Below are positions 35,902 to 45,540 of a stretch of 64,000 nucleotides of DNA, one piece after another. The first letter of the stretch is position 1. Every line of letters starts with the position of its first letter. The stretch lies in NCBI RefSeq assembly GCF_017876315.1, contig NZ_JAGINU010000001.1:2108001-2172000 (forward strand), written 5' to 3'. The notes below the pieces were generated by a model. That model had not been told where the DNA came from. It searched no databases and saw nothing but the letters and a program-made list of their open reading frames with translations. A program made the position numbers and the translations under genes. This stretch comes from Pseudonocardia parietis (GTDB taxonomy: Bacteria > Actinomycetota > Actinomycetes > Mycobacteriales > Pseudonocardiaceae).

Positions 35902-37979
35902 TCCCGGCCCCGCGGGCCGGTGAGGCCCGTGGGACGACCTTCTCCGGAGGTGAGTACCTCCTGCTCGCCGTGATCGCCCTGGTCGCGCTCGCGGTCGTCG
36001 GGACGGTGGCGGGCTGGCAGTGGGCGCTCCTGCTGCCGATCGCGTTCGCGGGAAGCGTCCTGGTGGTCCTCGCCGTGCTGCGGCCGGTCGTCGCGGCCGC
36101 GGGTCTGGTGCTCGTCGAGGTCACGAACCTGTCCGGAGTGGTCGGCGACGTGGGCCCGGTCAGCATCTTCCAGGCCGCACTGCTGGTCGGACTGCTGTCG
36201 CTCGCCTACAGCCTCCGGCGCCGGTCGGCCCGGCGCGGCATGGCCGCCGTGCCGATGGCCTGCGCGGGGTTACTGGTCGTGTACGTGCTCGGGCAGATAC
36301 CCGGTCATCTCGACTCCCTCGACCCGGCGAGCTCCGCCGAGGGGATGACGCGGCTCGTCCTCGACACGGTCTACCTCGTGGTCCTGTTGCTGCTGGCCCG
36401 TGCCTCGGGCAGGCCGTGGTTGACAGCGGCGGTCGTCGTGGCGGCACTCTCCGCGCTGAGCGGGCTGACCCTGATCAACCAGGTGCTGCTCGACAACGCC
36501 TCGGATCTCGGCGGTTTCGCCACGGTGACCACGGCCGACGGCGTGATGACGACGACCGCCCGGCACGCCGGGCCGCTGACCGACTCCAACTTCTGGGGCC
36601 GGCACCTGGTGATGGCACTGCCGTTCGCGCTGGCGCTGGTGCACCGTGCCTGGACGGCGAACCGGGCGACGAGCCTGCTCGCCTGGACGGCGGCCACCGG
36701 GATGATCGGGATCGGGATGTACCTCACCCAGTCCCGCGGGACGCTGCTCACCGCCGGCATCGCGTTCGTGGTCTGGGTCGTGGCGGCGGGCCCCCAGGTC
36801 CGCCGTGGAGCCGTGCTCGCTCTGCCGATGGTCGCGCCGCTGGTGTTGCTGCCGGGGATCGGGGACCGGGTCGTCGACATGTTGCGCGACCTCACGGCCG
36901 TCGAGCGGTTCGGTGTGGACCCTTCGATCCTGGGGCGGCAGTCCGCGCAGGAGGTCGCCTGGGCGATCTTCGGTGATCACCGGCTGTTCGGGGTGGGGAT
37001 CGACGTGTACCCCTCGCTGGTCGACCGGTACGCGGGCCGGGTCGGTACGGCGGTGCTGACCCCGACCGACGGTGCGCACAACCTGTACGCACAGCTGGCG
37101 GCCGAGTCGGGCCTGGTCGGGCTCGTGGCCTGGCTGGTCATGGTCGGCGGGTTCGCGGTGCTGGCGGTCGCCTCGACGATCCGGCTGGCCGGGACGGCGT
37201 CCCGCGGTGTCGGAGGTACGCCCACCCGGAGCCTCGCCGCCGCCGGGCTGGCGGGTCTCGTCGGCTGGTCCGCGGCGAGCGTGTTCCTCCACCTGTCGTA
37301 CTACCGCACCGTCGGTCTCGTTCTCGTCATGATCGGCCTGGTCGCGAGCATGGTGCTGGACGGCCGAGGCGGGCGGGTGGACGTGCCACAGGCAGTGCCG
37401 GCGGCGATCCGCGGGCTGCGCCGGGGCCTGGCGTACGGCGGCCTGTGCGGTGCGGCCGGCGTCGTCGCCGCGCTGCTCGTCGTGGTCGCCGGGTCCCCCG
37501 CGACCTACGTGGCACGGCAGGACTTCACCCTGCAGCCCTCTGCAGCGGTGGAGCAGGCGTACCTCGGCAGTTACGCCCGCGACGTACGCAGCCGGGACGC
37601 GGTGATGCCGACGTACGCCCTGATCCTGCAGGGCGGGCGCCCGGACGTCAGTACCGAGGCGGACGCGGTTCGCGGGACGATCGCGGTGCTGGCCACCGGG
37701 GAGAATCCCACCGGGGCGTTCCTGGCGCTGGAGGAGGCGGTGGCCGAGGGCCGGCAACGGCTGGCCGCGACCGGTGCCGACCGGTCCTTCGACGCCGTGC
37801 TGATGTCCGAACCGACGTTGTCCGCGGAACGGCGGACCGGCACGGGACTGGTGCTGGTCGCGGTGCTGATCGGGTCGGCGATGGCCGTGCTGATCCTCGT
37901 GGTGCTACGCCGGGCTCGGTTCCTCGGCTGGGGCCCGGCTCGGCGGGACGAACCCGGCCGGATCCCGGTTCACGCGTAG
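35898..37979 (+). CDS. O-antigen ligase/Wzy-like polymerase, no. 1
   Basis: 693 residues, GTG start overlapping the previous stop. About 12 transmembrane helices, with a Wzy_C-type large extracellular loop containing LGRQSAQEVAWAIFGDHRLF and TDGAHNLYAQLAAESGLVGL, the hallmark of O-antigen ligases/polymerases. After the polymerase part there is an extra C-terminal section (from ~residue 500) with a helix, a ~130-residue extracellular part beginning PATYVARQDFTLQPSAAVEQ and a last helix, which looks like a Wzz-like extension. Overlaps tail-to-tail (10 bp) with deacetylase 2. Confidence 0.85.
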   Translation: MIPAPRAGEARGTTFSGGEYLLLAVIALVALAVVGTVAGWQWALLLPIAFAGSVLVVLAVLRPVVAAAGLVLVEVTNLSGVVGDVGPVSIFQAALLVGLLSLAYSLRRRSARRGMAAVPMACAGLLVVYVLGQIPGHLDSLDPASSAEGMTRLVLDTVYLVVLLLLARASGRPWLTAAVVVAALSALSGLTLINQVLLDNASDLGGFATVTTADGVMTTTARHAGPLTDSNFWGRHLVMALPFALALVHRAWTANRATSLLAWTAATGMIGIGMYLTQSRGTLLTAGIAFVVWVVAAGPQVRRGAVLALPMVAPLVLLPGIGDRVVDMLRDLTAVERFGVDPSILGRQSAQEVAWAIFGDHRLFGVGIDVYPSLVDRYAGRVGTAVLTPTDGAHNLYAQLAAESGLVGLVAWLVMVGGFAVLAVASTIRLAGTASRGVGGTPTRSLAAAGLAGLVGWSAASVFLHLSYYRTVGLVLVMIGLVASMVLDGRGGRVDVPQAVPAAIRGLRRGLAYGGLCGAAGVVAALLVVVAGSPATYVARQDFTLQPSAAVEQAYLGSYARDVRSRDAVMPTYALILQGGRPDVSTEADAVRGTIAVLATGENPTGAFLALEEAVAEGRQRLAATGADRSFDAVLMSEPTLSAERRTGTGLVLVAVLIGSAMAVLILVVLRRARFLGWGPARRDEPGRIPVHA

Positions 37980-38971
37980 TGACGGGGCGAGGCGAAGACG
38001 GCGGGCAGCGCCGCGGTCGCACGGATCGTCGCGGTCGAGTCGGTGCGGAACACCCCGGCGCGCAGCACGTCGAACGGGTCGTGCCGGCCACCGCGGCGGT
38101 TGTGCCCGCCACAGAAGCTGAACGCCCTGCTCACGCCGTGCCGGCGCAGCGCGGCCCGGGTCCGGTGGTCGAAGCTGGTCCGTGCACCGACGGGGTAGGC
38201 GAACGTCGTGACCGGCCCGCCGACCTCGTCGCGCAGGCGCCGCAGCGAGTCGCCGATCTCGGCCTCCTGCCGGTCGGCGGGCAGCGTGGCGAGGATCGGG
38301 TGGGTCACCGTGTGCCCGCCGAGTTCCATCCCGGCCGCACGGAGCTCGCGGAGCAGCGGCCAGGTGAGCCAGAGGTCGGCACCCTCCTCCGGCGCAGGCC
38401 GCGGGCGATCGGCCGCGGCGGCGAGCCACGCCAGGAACTCCGTGCCCCGCGACCCCGCGTGGCTCTTGTAGACGGCGCCGACGGCGCGGCGCGCGCCGTC
38501 CGGGTCGAGCCCGCGGAGCGCGAGCCCGCCGGGCGTCCACGGCGAGTCGGGCAGGTCCCCGGTGATGCCGGGAACCAGCCTGGCGATCTCGTCCCACCAG
38601 GGCAGGACCGGCTCGTCGACGAACCCGGTGGTGACGAAGAACGAGCCCACGACCCCGTGCGTCGCGAGTACCCGCGCGGCGGCGAAGTGCTCGCGGTAGC
38701 CGTCGTCGAAGGTCAGGGCGATCCGACGGCCCCGTTCCCCGCCCGTCAGGTCGCACGTCCCGGCCGGAACGATCTCGAACCGCTCGGTGAGCGCGCCGAC
38801 GTACGCGTCGAGCTCGTCGAGCGTGCAGCTGTACAGGTCGGGGTCCTCATCCCCGGCCGGTGTCCCGATCCGATGGAAGTTGAGCACCAACGTCCCGCGC
38901 CAGCTGAACCGCGCGAGGGCGTCCAGCCCGGAACCGCAGAGCAGCCGTGCGACGCGTTCCCTGCGACTCAC
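37970..38971 (-). CDS. polysaccharide deacetylase, no. 2
   Basis: 333 residues. NodB-type motifs IALTFDDGYREHF and MELGGHTVTHPIL (GHxxxH), followed by TFAYPVGARTSFDH. No signal peptide seen. In EPS clusters this subtype deacetylates intermediates or lipid-linked sugars. Sits between two plus-strand genes and is transcribed alone. Confidence 0.88.
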   Translation of the reverse strand: MSRRERVARLLCGSGLDALARFSWRGTLVLNFHRIGTPAGDEDPDLYSCTLDELDAYVGALTERFEIVPAGTCDLTGGERGRRIALTFDDGYREHFAAARVLATHGVVGSFFVTTGFVDEPVLPWWDEIARLVPGITGDLPDSPWTPGGLALRGLDPDGARRAVGAVYKSHAGSRGTEFLAWLAAAADRPRPAPEEGADLWLTWPLLRELRAAGMELGGHTVTHPILATLPADRQEAEIGDSLRRLRDEVGGPVTTFAYPVGARTSFDHRTRAALRRHGVSRAFSFCGGHNRRGGRHDPFDVLRAGVFRTDSTATIRATAALPAVFASPRHYA

Positions 38972-38982
38972 GAGGACCTCCC

Positions 38983-40263
38983 ATGTCGTTCAGATCGCTG
39001 TTCACCACGAGATCGCGCGCCGCGGCCGGGGCCGGAACGGACCGACCGGACGGGTCGGCAGACGTCGTCCTGGTCGAGTTCTCCCCGTCGGGCGGGTTGT
39101 TCCAGTTCGCCTACCAGCTCGGCGACGCGCTGGCCGAGCACGGCGACCGGGTCGTCCTTCTGACCGGGCCGTCCCCGGAGTTCCGGTCGCGACGCCCCGG
39201 CTTCGAGATCCGTCCGGTGCTGCCGACGTGGCACCCCACCGAGGACGCCGAGACCGACCGGATCCGTCGCCTCGGCCGCAGGGCGGTCCGGGCCGGTCGG
39301 CTGGCGACGGCCTGGCTGGTGGTGGCCCGTGAGCTGCGGCGCCGGCAGCCGGATCTCGTCCTGTGGTCGTACTGGCGGTTCGTCCTCGACGCCGCGGCCG
39401 TCGTGCTGATCCGCAGGCTCCTGCCCGCCTCGCGGCTCGGGATCGTCGCGCACGAGCCGTTGCCCAAGTCCGACTACCGCGATACCAGCACCCCGAAGTC
39501 CGGCCCGGTGCTGACGAGGGCGTTCGACGCCGCATGGCGGGGGATGGACGTGGTCTACGTCCTGGGCGAGAGCACCGGTGCGATCGTGCGCGCCCACTGG
39601 CGCCCGCGTGGCCCCGTGGTGGTGATCCCGCACGGCGACGAGGACCTGCTCCTGGCCGGCGCCGCGGTCCGCCCGGCCGAGGAGACGGGGCCGTGCGCGC
39701 TGTTCTTCGGCACCTGGACCACGTACAAGGGCATCGACGTGCTGCTGGACGCGTTCGCCCTGGTCCGGGAACGCGTTCCGCAGGCGACGCTGGTCGTGGC
39801 AGGCGCGGTCGGCGGGGATGTCGACGCCGACGCGCTCCGGACCCGCGCAGCCGGGATCGGCCGCGTCCGGCTGGTACCCGGATACCTTCCGGCCGCCGAG
39901 GTCCCGGCGCTGTTCGACGAGGCGCGCCTGGTCGTGCTGCCGTACGTGCGCGCGACCCAGAGCGGCGTCGCGCACCTCGCGTACTCCTGCTCGCGGCCCG
40001 TGGTGGCCACCGACGTCGGTGACGTCGGCCGGACCGTGCTCGACGGCAGGACCGGCCGGGTCGTGCCACCCGGTGACCCGGCGGGGCTGGCCGACGCCAT
40101 GGTCGAGCTGCTGTCCGATCCCGGCCTGGCGGGCCGGTTCGGCGCCGCGGGCCGCCGGCGCGCGGACGACGAGCACTCGTGGGTCACGGTGGCGGATCGA
40201 GTCCGGGAGGGTGCGGGATTCGTCGGCGGGGCCGGAGACCGTGGTCACACGACCTCGTCGTAG
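38983..40263 (+). CDS. glycosyltransferase family 4
   Basis: 426 residues. GT-B fold: VVLVEFSPSGGLFQFAYQLG at the N-terminus, C-domain ALFFGTWTTYKGIDVLLDAF, VRLVPGYLPAAEVPALFDEA and LPYVRATQSGVAHLAYSCSR. Unlike classic GT4 the last block has SGVAHLAYSCSR in place of E-x7-E. Divergent from deacetylase 2 (11-bp gap between starts) and tail-to-tail with the next glycosyltransferase (19-bp overlap). Confidence 0.85.
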   Translation: MSFRSLFTTRSRAAAGAGTDRPDGSADVVLVEFSPSGGLFQFAYQLGDALAEHGDRVVLLTGPSPEFRSRRPGFEIRPVLPTWHPTEDAETDRIRRLGRRAVRAGRLATAWLVVARELRRRQPDLVLWSYWRFVLDAAAVVLIRRLLPASRLGIVAHEPLPKSDYRDTSTPKSGPVLTRAFDAAWRGMDVVYVLGESTGAIVRAHWRPRGPVVVIPHGDEDLLLAGAAVRPAEETGPCALFFGTWTTYKGIDVLLDAFALVRERVPQATLVVAGAVGGDVDADALRTRAAGIGRVRLVPGYLPAAEVPALFDEARLVVLPYVRATQSGVAHLAYSCSRPVVATDVGDVGRTVLDGRTGRVVPPGDPAGLADAMVELLSDPGLAGRFGAAGRRRADDEHSWVTVADRVREGAGFVGGAGDRGHTTSS

Positions 40264-41390
40264 ACGCTGCGCAGGCGCGACATCCAGACCTCGGCGTCGT
40301 AGTGCTCCCGGAACCGCCTGCGTGCCGCCGCGCCCTGCTCGCGGCGCATCTGCGGGTCCGTGACGGCCCGGCGGATCGCCGCGGCGAGTGCGTCCGGATC
40401 GCGGGGGACCAGGGATCCGGTGTCCGGGGAGACGATGTCGGGGATCCCGCCCACCTCGGTGGCGACGATCGGGCGGCCCGCGCCGAGCGCCAGGATCAGC
40501 GTCGTCGGGAGGGCGTCCTCGAGGCTCGGGTGGACGACGAGGTCGGCCGCGTGGAGCAGTGCCGCGACGTCGTCGCGGTAGCCGAGCAGACGGACCCGGT
40601 CGCGCAGCCGCGGATCGGCCCGGACCCGGGCACCGAGCTCCTCGGACAGCGGGCCGTCCCCGGCCAGCGCGACGACGAGACCGAGGTCGCCGGGCAGTCG
40701 TTCGAGGGCGTCGAGCAGCAGGTGGTGGCCCTTCTCGGGCCGCATGAGCGAGGCGGTGACGGCCAGGGCCGCGCCGTCGGGGACCGCGAGCTCCCGGCGC
40801 AGCGCGGCCGGGTCGCGGTCGGTGGTCTGCGGGTCGGAAGCCCCGTTCGGCAGCACGATCAGCGACGGTGCCCGCCCTCCGGAGAACGACTCGTACCACT
40901 CGCGCTGGGCACCGGACAGCGCGATCGTCCGCTCGGCGACGGCGCGGCGGACCCGGAGGCCGAGACGGCGTTTGAGGCGTGCGACGGCGCCCTCCGCGAT
41001 GAGCTCGATGACGTGCAACGTGGACACCGTGGGAACGCGGGCGAGGACGGCCGCGAGGCCACCGACGACGTCGGCATGTTTGAGGTGCGTGTGCACGACG
41101 TCGACCCGGGCCCGGCGTAGCAGCCGGGCCAGCCGCGGCACCGCGCGCGGGTCCCAGCGGCCCAGACCGAGCTCGACGACCTGGGCGCCGGCCGCCCGCA
41201 GCTCCGCGACGTGGCCGGAGGTCCGGTCCGCGGGCGACAGCGCCATCACGGTCATCGTGATCCCGGCGGCCGCAGCGTGCCGCGAGAACGTGACGAGCAC
41301 GTCCTCGGCACCGCCCGGGCCCAGTGAGTGGATCACGTGGACGACGTGGAGCACGGATCGATCGGTCCGCCGATCCTCGACCGTTCTCAC
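40245..41390 (-). CDS. glycosyltransferase family 4
   Basis: 381 residues. HVVHVIHSLGPGGAEDVLVT at the N-terminus, VDVVHTHLKHADVVGGL, LIVLPNGASDPQTTDRD, VTASLMRPEKGHHLLLDAL, and the E-x7-E region SLEDALPTTLILALGAGRPI. A standard EPS GT4. Transcribed alone on the minus strand between plus-strand genes; divergent from the sugar transferase gene by ~200 bp. Confidence 0.9.
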   Translation of the reverse strand: MRTVEDRRTDRSVLHVVHVIHSLGPGGAEDVLVTFSRHAAAAGITMTVMALSPADRTSGHVAELRAAGAQVVELGLGRWDPRAVPRLARLLRRARVDVVHTHLKHADVVGGLAAVLARVPTVSTLHVIELIAEGAVARLKRRLGLRVRRAVAERTIALSGAQREWYESFSGGRAPSLIVLPNGASDPQTTDRDPAALRRELAVPDGAALAVTASLMRPEKGHHLLLDALERLPGDLGLVVALAGDGPLSEELGARVRADPRLRDRVRLLGYRDDVAALLHAADLVVHPSLEDALPTTLILALGAGRPIVATEVGGIPDIVSPDTGSLVPRDPDALAAAIRRAVTDPQMRREQGAAARRRFREHYDAEVWMSRLRSVYDEVV

Positions 41391-41596
41391 CAGGCTCTTT
41401 CCTTACGTTGCGTGACTCATCGATGGTGCGTCGACTCTCTCCTCTTCTCGTGTTCCGGGACGGAGTCGTTTCACCCGGGGTGATTCCGGAAGGTCTCGAT
41501 CGATGTAACACCGGTTGCTCTGAGTCGATTACCTCGGTGACAACACCGTTCGAGCGGTATTCGGCAGAGCAACGGTGCTCCATTCGGAGTCTTGCC

Positions 41597-43198
41597 ATGG
41601 ACAGATGGCGAGGCTTGCCACGAGATTGGTCGAGGGCTCGAGTGACAACAGAGCGTGACAGTCGTACGTTCGCCGGCCTCCGCGCCGGGGAGCACACCGC
41701 GCCGCGGTCGGTGCCGATGCCGCGGGATGACGACACCGTCGTGCCGTTCCGTCCCGTGGACGCCGCGGACCTGCCGCCGATCGCTCCCGGGCCCTTCCCT
41801 GCGCGAGATCGCCGGGAGGCGTCGGCGCCCGGGGTCGCTCGGCCGACCACCGGTCGCGGGGACGAACCGCGGGCCGGCCGGTTCCGTGCGTGGATGCTCG
41901 TCCCACCGGTCGACCTGCTCCTCCTGTTGACACCGGTGCTGTGGAATCCCGAGCAGTGGAAGGCCGTCGTGAGTGGCGCGCTGCTCGCGGTGCTCCTGCT
42001 CACCGGTGGTGGCCGCTATCGGGCGCGGTTGCACCTGAGCGTGCTCGACGAGCTGCCCTACATCCTGGGCCGGATCCTGGCCGCCTCCGCGGTCGTCGGG
42101 ACGATCATCGCGTTCCGGCACGACCTCGACGACGTGACCGTGTACCTGGTCAACGCGGCGGTCTCGTGGGCGCTGGTCGTAGCCGGCCGGTTCGTCACGA
42201 CCGCGGTGATCCGAGCGGCGCGGAAGCGGGCGGCGGTGGCGCACCGGACCATCGTCGTCGGTGGGGGGCCGGTGGCTCAGGAACTGGTCGGGATCCTGGA
42301 CCGCTATCCGGCGTACGGCCTCGCGGTGCTCGGGTTCGTCGACGACTCGGAGCGACCGCCCGCGGGCTCGCTGGTGTCGCACCTGGGCCGGGTCGACGAC
42401 CTGGAGTTCGTCGTCCGCACCACCGAGGCCGACGTGCTGCTGGTGGCGGACGGCGCACTGGACGAGACGACGTTGCTCGACCGCGTCCGTCGGGACGCGT
42501 GCGTGGAGTGCGATCTGCTCGTCGTGCCGAGGCTGCACCACTTCCACAACCAGACCGGACTGACCGACCACATCGGTTCCATCCCGATCGTGCGCATCCG
42601 GAACCCCTCTCTGCGAGGGCCCGCGCGCCTGGCCAAGCGGGTGTTCGACGTCGTCGTCAGCGGGGGGTTCCTGATCCTGCTGACGCCGTTGCTCGCGGTC
42701 AGCGCACTCGCGGTCCGACTCGAGGGCGGTCCCGGCGTGATCTTCCGGCAGGAGCGCGTCGGTGAGGACGGCAAGATCTTCCAGTGCCTGAAGCTCCGCA
42801 GCATGCGGCCCGCGACACCGGGCGAGTCCGCCTCGCGCTGGAACGTCGCGAACGATCCCCGGGTCGGCCCGGTCGGTCGATTCCTCCGCCGTACGTCCAT
42901 CGACGAGATCCCTCAACTGTGGAACATCGTCCGCGGTGACATGACCCTGGTCGGTCCCCGGCCGGAGCGTCCGCACTTCGTGGACCAGTTCTCCGCAGAG
43001 TTCCCCCGTTACCGGGAGCGGCACCGCGTACGCTCCGGTCTCACCGGGTTGGCCCAGGTGAGCGGCCTCCGCGGTGACACCTCGATCGCGGACCGGGCCC
43101 GATTCGACAACTACTACATCGAGAACTGGTCCCTGTGGCTCGACACCAAGATCCTTATCAGAACGATCACCGAGGTGGTACTCGCACGCGGTCGGTGA
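41597..43198 (+). CDS. polyprenyl-phosphate sugar-1-phosphate transferase (WbaP/WcaJ type)
   Basis: About 533 residues from ATG 41597; GTG 41642 and ATG 41717 are alternatives. Loads the first sugar on undecaprenyl or decaprenyl phosphate. Four or so N-terminal helices (from ~residue 95), a CoA-binding-like domain (RTIVVGGGPVAQELVGILDR), one helix (~355-378) and the catalytic C-terminal domain with KRVFDVVVSGGFLIL, FRQERVGEDGKIFQCLKLRS, SIDEIPQLWNIVRGDMTLVG and PRPERPHF. Overlaps the following secreted-protein gene by 4 bp (GTGA). Confidence 0.92.
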   Translation: MDRWRGLPRDWSRARVTTERDSRTFAGLRAGEHTAPRSVPMPRDDDTVVPFRPVDAADLPPIAPGPFPARDRREASAPGVARPTTGRGDEPRAGRFRAWMLVPPVDLLLLLTPVLWNPEQWKAVVSGALLAVLLLTGGGRYRARLHLSVLDELPYILGRILAASAVVGTIIAFRHDLDDVTVYLVNAAVSWALVVAGRFVTTAVIRAARKRAAVAHRTIVVGGGPVAQELVGILDRYPAYGLAVLGFVDDSERPPAGSLVSHLGRVDDLEFVVRTTEADVLLVADGALDETTLLDRVRRDACVECDLLVVPRLHHFHNQTGLTDHIGSIPIVRIRNPSLRGPARLAKRVFDVVVSGGFLILLTPLLAVSALAVRLEGGPGVIFRQERVGEDGKIFQCLKLRSMRPATPGESASRWNVANDPRVGPVGRFLRRTSIDEIPQLWNIVRGDMTLVGPRPERPHFVDQFSAEFPRYRERHRVRSGLTGLAQVSGLRGDTSIADRARFDNYYIENWSLWLDTKILIRTITEVVLARGR

Positions 43199-44184
43199 GA
43201 TCGCGCGGGCCGTGGCGGCGGCGGGTGCTGATACCCGTCATCGGCTCCGTCCTGATCATTGTTGCGATGAGCGTCGCCGCCGGGGCCGTGATGTACGACT
43301 CGACGGGGGCGACCGCGATGGCGGGGACGACGGCGGATCGCCCGTTCTCGACGTCCAGCCCGTTCCGCACCCCCGTGGCCCCGGACGACGCGGTCGACCA
43401 GCGATCCGACGAGGTGGTCGGGCCGCTGGTGGAGAGCGGTGAGGTCGTCGCAGGCCTGTACGAGTACGGCATCCCGGTGTGGCGCGCGACCCCGGGCACG
43501 GCGCGGGTCCCGGTGCGGTGCGACCCACCGGGCGACTGGGGTGAGTGCCCCCTGGAGGGGGACGGCGTCCCCGTACCCGCCGAGGCGACCCCGCACTCGG
43601 GGTCGGACGGCGCGATGGTCGTCGTCGACGAGGCGGACGGCCTGGTCTACGAGTTCTGGCAGGCCGACCGCACCGACGACGGCTGGGTGACCAGCTGGGG
43701 TGCGGTGAACGAGCTGAACGGCTCGGGCTGGGGTGGCGCGAGCACCGGGGCCGGCGCGTCCCGGCTGGCGGGAGTCGTCCGGGTGGACGAGATCCGTGAC
43801 GGCCGGATCGACCACGCCCTGGTGATGCAGGCGAACGAGGTGTGCCGGGAGGTCTTCCGCGCTCCGGCCCTCAAGACCGACGGTGTCTCGGACGACCCGA
43901 ACTGCGTGCCGGAGGGCGCGCGGCTGCGGCTGGATCCGTCGATCGACCTCGACGCCGTGGAGATGACCCCCGGCGAGCGGACGGTGGCACGGGCACTGCA
44001 GACGTACGGCGCCTACGTCATCGACCGGACCGCCGTTCCGCTCAGCATCAGCTTCGAGCTGGCTCCGGACGCCACCGCCCACGACCCGGGGGAGGTGTAC
44101 CGGTCAGCCGGGTTCGCCTGGGACTACTTCGGGATGCCGGGCATTCCGTGGGAGGGGCTGCAGCTGATGGAGGAGCCCCGCTGA
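43195..44184 (+). CDS. secreted or membrane-anchored protein of the EPS locus, unknown
   Basis: 329 residues from a GTG overlapping the sugar transferase stop. One N-terminal helix after a basic stretch (about 11-30), then ~300 residues outside. No family recognised. The exported part holds several Trp/Gly/Asp-rich stretches (LVYEFWQADRTDDGW, AVNELNGSGWGGAS) that suggest a beta-sandwich, carbohydrate-related fold. Its coupling to the initiating transferase argues for a role in the same polysaccharide. A terminator hairpin follows. Confidence 0.7.
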   Translation: MRSRGPWRRRVLIPVIGSVLIIVAMSVAAGAVMYDSTGATAMAGTTADRPFSTSSPFRTPVAPDDAVDQRSDEVVGPLVESGEVVAGLYEYGIPVWRATPGTARVPVRCDPPGDWGECPLEGDGVPVPAEATPHSGSDGAMVVVDEADGLVYEFWQADRTDDGWVTSWGAVNELNGSGWGGASTGAGASRLAGVVRVDEIRDGRIDHALVMQANEVCREVFRAPALKTDGVSDDPNCVPEGARLRLDPSIDLDAVEMTPGERTVARALQTYGAYVIDRTAVPLSISFELAPDATAHDPGEVYRSAGFAWDYFGMPGIPWEGLQLMEEPR

Positions 44185-44208
44185 GGGATTCGTTCCCAGT
44201 AGCCCGAA

Positions 44209-44239
44209 ACGGCCGGCCCGCGGTGTGCGGACCGGCCGT
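44209..44239. terminator. hairpin between convergent genes
   Basis: ACGGCCGGCCCGC (44209-44221) pairs with GCGGACCGGCCGT (44227-44239), one mismatch, 5-nt loop. It lies between the secreted-protein gene and the end of rfbF, serving either strand. Confidence 0.75.
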
Positions 44240-44262
44240 CGGAGAGTTGCCGGCACGGGTCG

Positions 44263-45060
44263 TCAGGCCCAGGTCTTCCAGGGCGCCTCGCCCTTGGACC
44301 ACAGGCCGTTGAGGAACTCGTAGTCCTTGAAGGTGTCCATCGCGCACCAGAAGTCCTCGTGCGGGTGGACGTTCAGCTGCCCGTCGCGGGCGAGGCGCTG
44401 CAGCGGCTGGTGCTCGAGCCAGACGTCGTCGTCACCGTCCTCGCCGAGGTAGTTGTCGAGGAACTCGCGCTTGAACGCGAAGAAGCCGCCCGAGACGAAC
44501 CCGGACACCTGGGTGGGCTTCTCGTTGAACTCGACGACCCGGTTGCCGTCGACGTGCATCTCACCGAACTTCGACGTCGGGTGGACGCCGGTGACGGTGC
44601 CGATCTTGCCGGACTCCGCGTGCTCCTTGGCGAGCGCGGCGATGTCGACGGTCGCGACGCCGTCGCCGTAGGTCAGGAAGAAGTCCTCGGTGTCGACGTA
44701 CGGCGCGATCTTGCGGATCCGCGAGCCGGTGGCGGCATCGAGACCGGTCTCGGCGAAGGTGATCTCCCAGTCCTCGTCGACGCCGTTCTGGAAGTCAATG
44801 CGGTGCCGGTCGTCCATCGAGAGGGTGAAGTCCGCCGAGCGGGCCCGGTAGTCGAGGAAGTACTCCTTGATCGCCCAGCTCTTGTAGCCCAGGCACAGGA
44901 TGAAGCGACGGAACCCGTGCTGGCGGTAGATCTTCATGATGTGCCAGACGATCGGCCGTCCGCCGATCTCGACCATCGCCTTGGGGAGGCTCTCGCTGGC
45001 CTCCCGGATCCGGGTTCCCTTGCCTCCGCAGAGGATGACGACGGGGGTCTCGGGATTCAT
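44263..45060 (-). CDS. rfbF: glucose-1-phosphate cytidylyltransferase
   Basis: 265 residues. Nucleotidyltransferase with the signature VVILCGGKGTRIREASESLP, the KAMVEIGGRPIVWHIMKIY block, FFLTYGDGVATVDI and a Lys-rich C-terminus (KDYEFLNGLWSKGE). RfbF makes CDP-glucose, precursor of CDP-dideoxy sugars and CDP-linked branched sugars. The dehydratase rfbG expected beside it is not in this window. Divergent from an rfbC-like gene across a 480-bp gap. Confidence 0.9.
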   Translation of the reverse strand: MNPETPVVILCGGKGTRIREASESLPKAMVEIGGRPIVWHIMKIYRQHGFRRFILCLGYKSWAIKEYFLDYRARSADFTLSMDDRHRIDFQNGVDEDWEITFAETGLDAATGSRIRKIAPYVDTEDFFLTYGDGVATVDIAALAKEHAESGKIGTVTGVHPTSKFGEMHVDGNRVVEFNEKPTQVSGFVSGGFFAFKREFLDNYLGEDGDDDVWLEHQPLQRLARDGQLNVHPHEDFWCAMDTFKDYEFLNGLWSKGEAPWKTWA

Positions 45061-45540
45061 GCGGTCCTCTCAGCAGTGCACGGGGAGCGTGGCGGGGCAG
45101 CTACGTCACTAGTCGTTCAACCGCTCACCAATACCGGATCGTTAACCGTATCGGGGCGAGAATCGAGTCACACCGAAGCCTAGGGGACGCTCGTCGCACA
45201 AGATCGACCACAGTGGGTTACGCAGGTCGTGGCGAGGGTGCGAACCGATCGGAGCCTCTCGTCTCGACCGGAAGGTTCCGATCCGGAAGCGACGACCGCG
45301 GGCGCGGGCCCCGGGCGAGCTGCCCTGCCGTCGGGGAGCTGAGATGCGTCGCCCGGCGTCCGACTGCGGTGCCAAGCGACTCCCCGACTCGGAAGGGCAC
45401 TCCCCGTACCGGCATGAGCGTGCCGGGGTCTGATGACATTCCGTGTCCGGTGGTCACCCCTTGCATCCAGCCTGCGTTGCGCCGGTCACGATGTGGAGGG
45501 TGGATGCAACCTTCCCTGCCTAATGGACGACGCTGAAGGT
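45061..45540. other. divergent intergenic region, ~480 bp
   Basis: Lies between rfbF (minus) and the rfbC-like gene (plus). Noticeably less GC-rich near 45100-45180, which likely holds promoters, including a GTTAAC-centred stretch at 45138-45146. No gene is convincing. A ribosome site GAAGG precedes the rfbC-like start. Confidence 0.5.

Noticed and set aside
38968..42003. A 1011-codon open frame on the minus strand
   Set aside because: It runs antisense or out of frame through three glycosyltransferase/sugar-transferase genes that have clear motifs; long empty frames are expected at this GC content.
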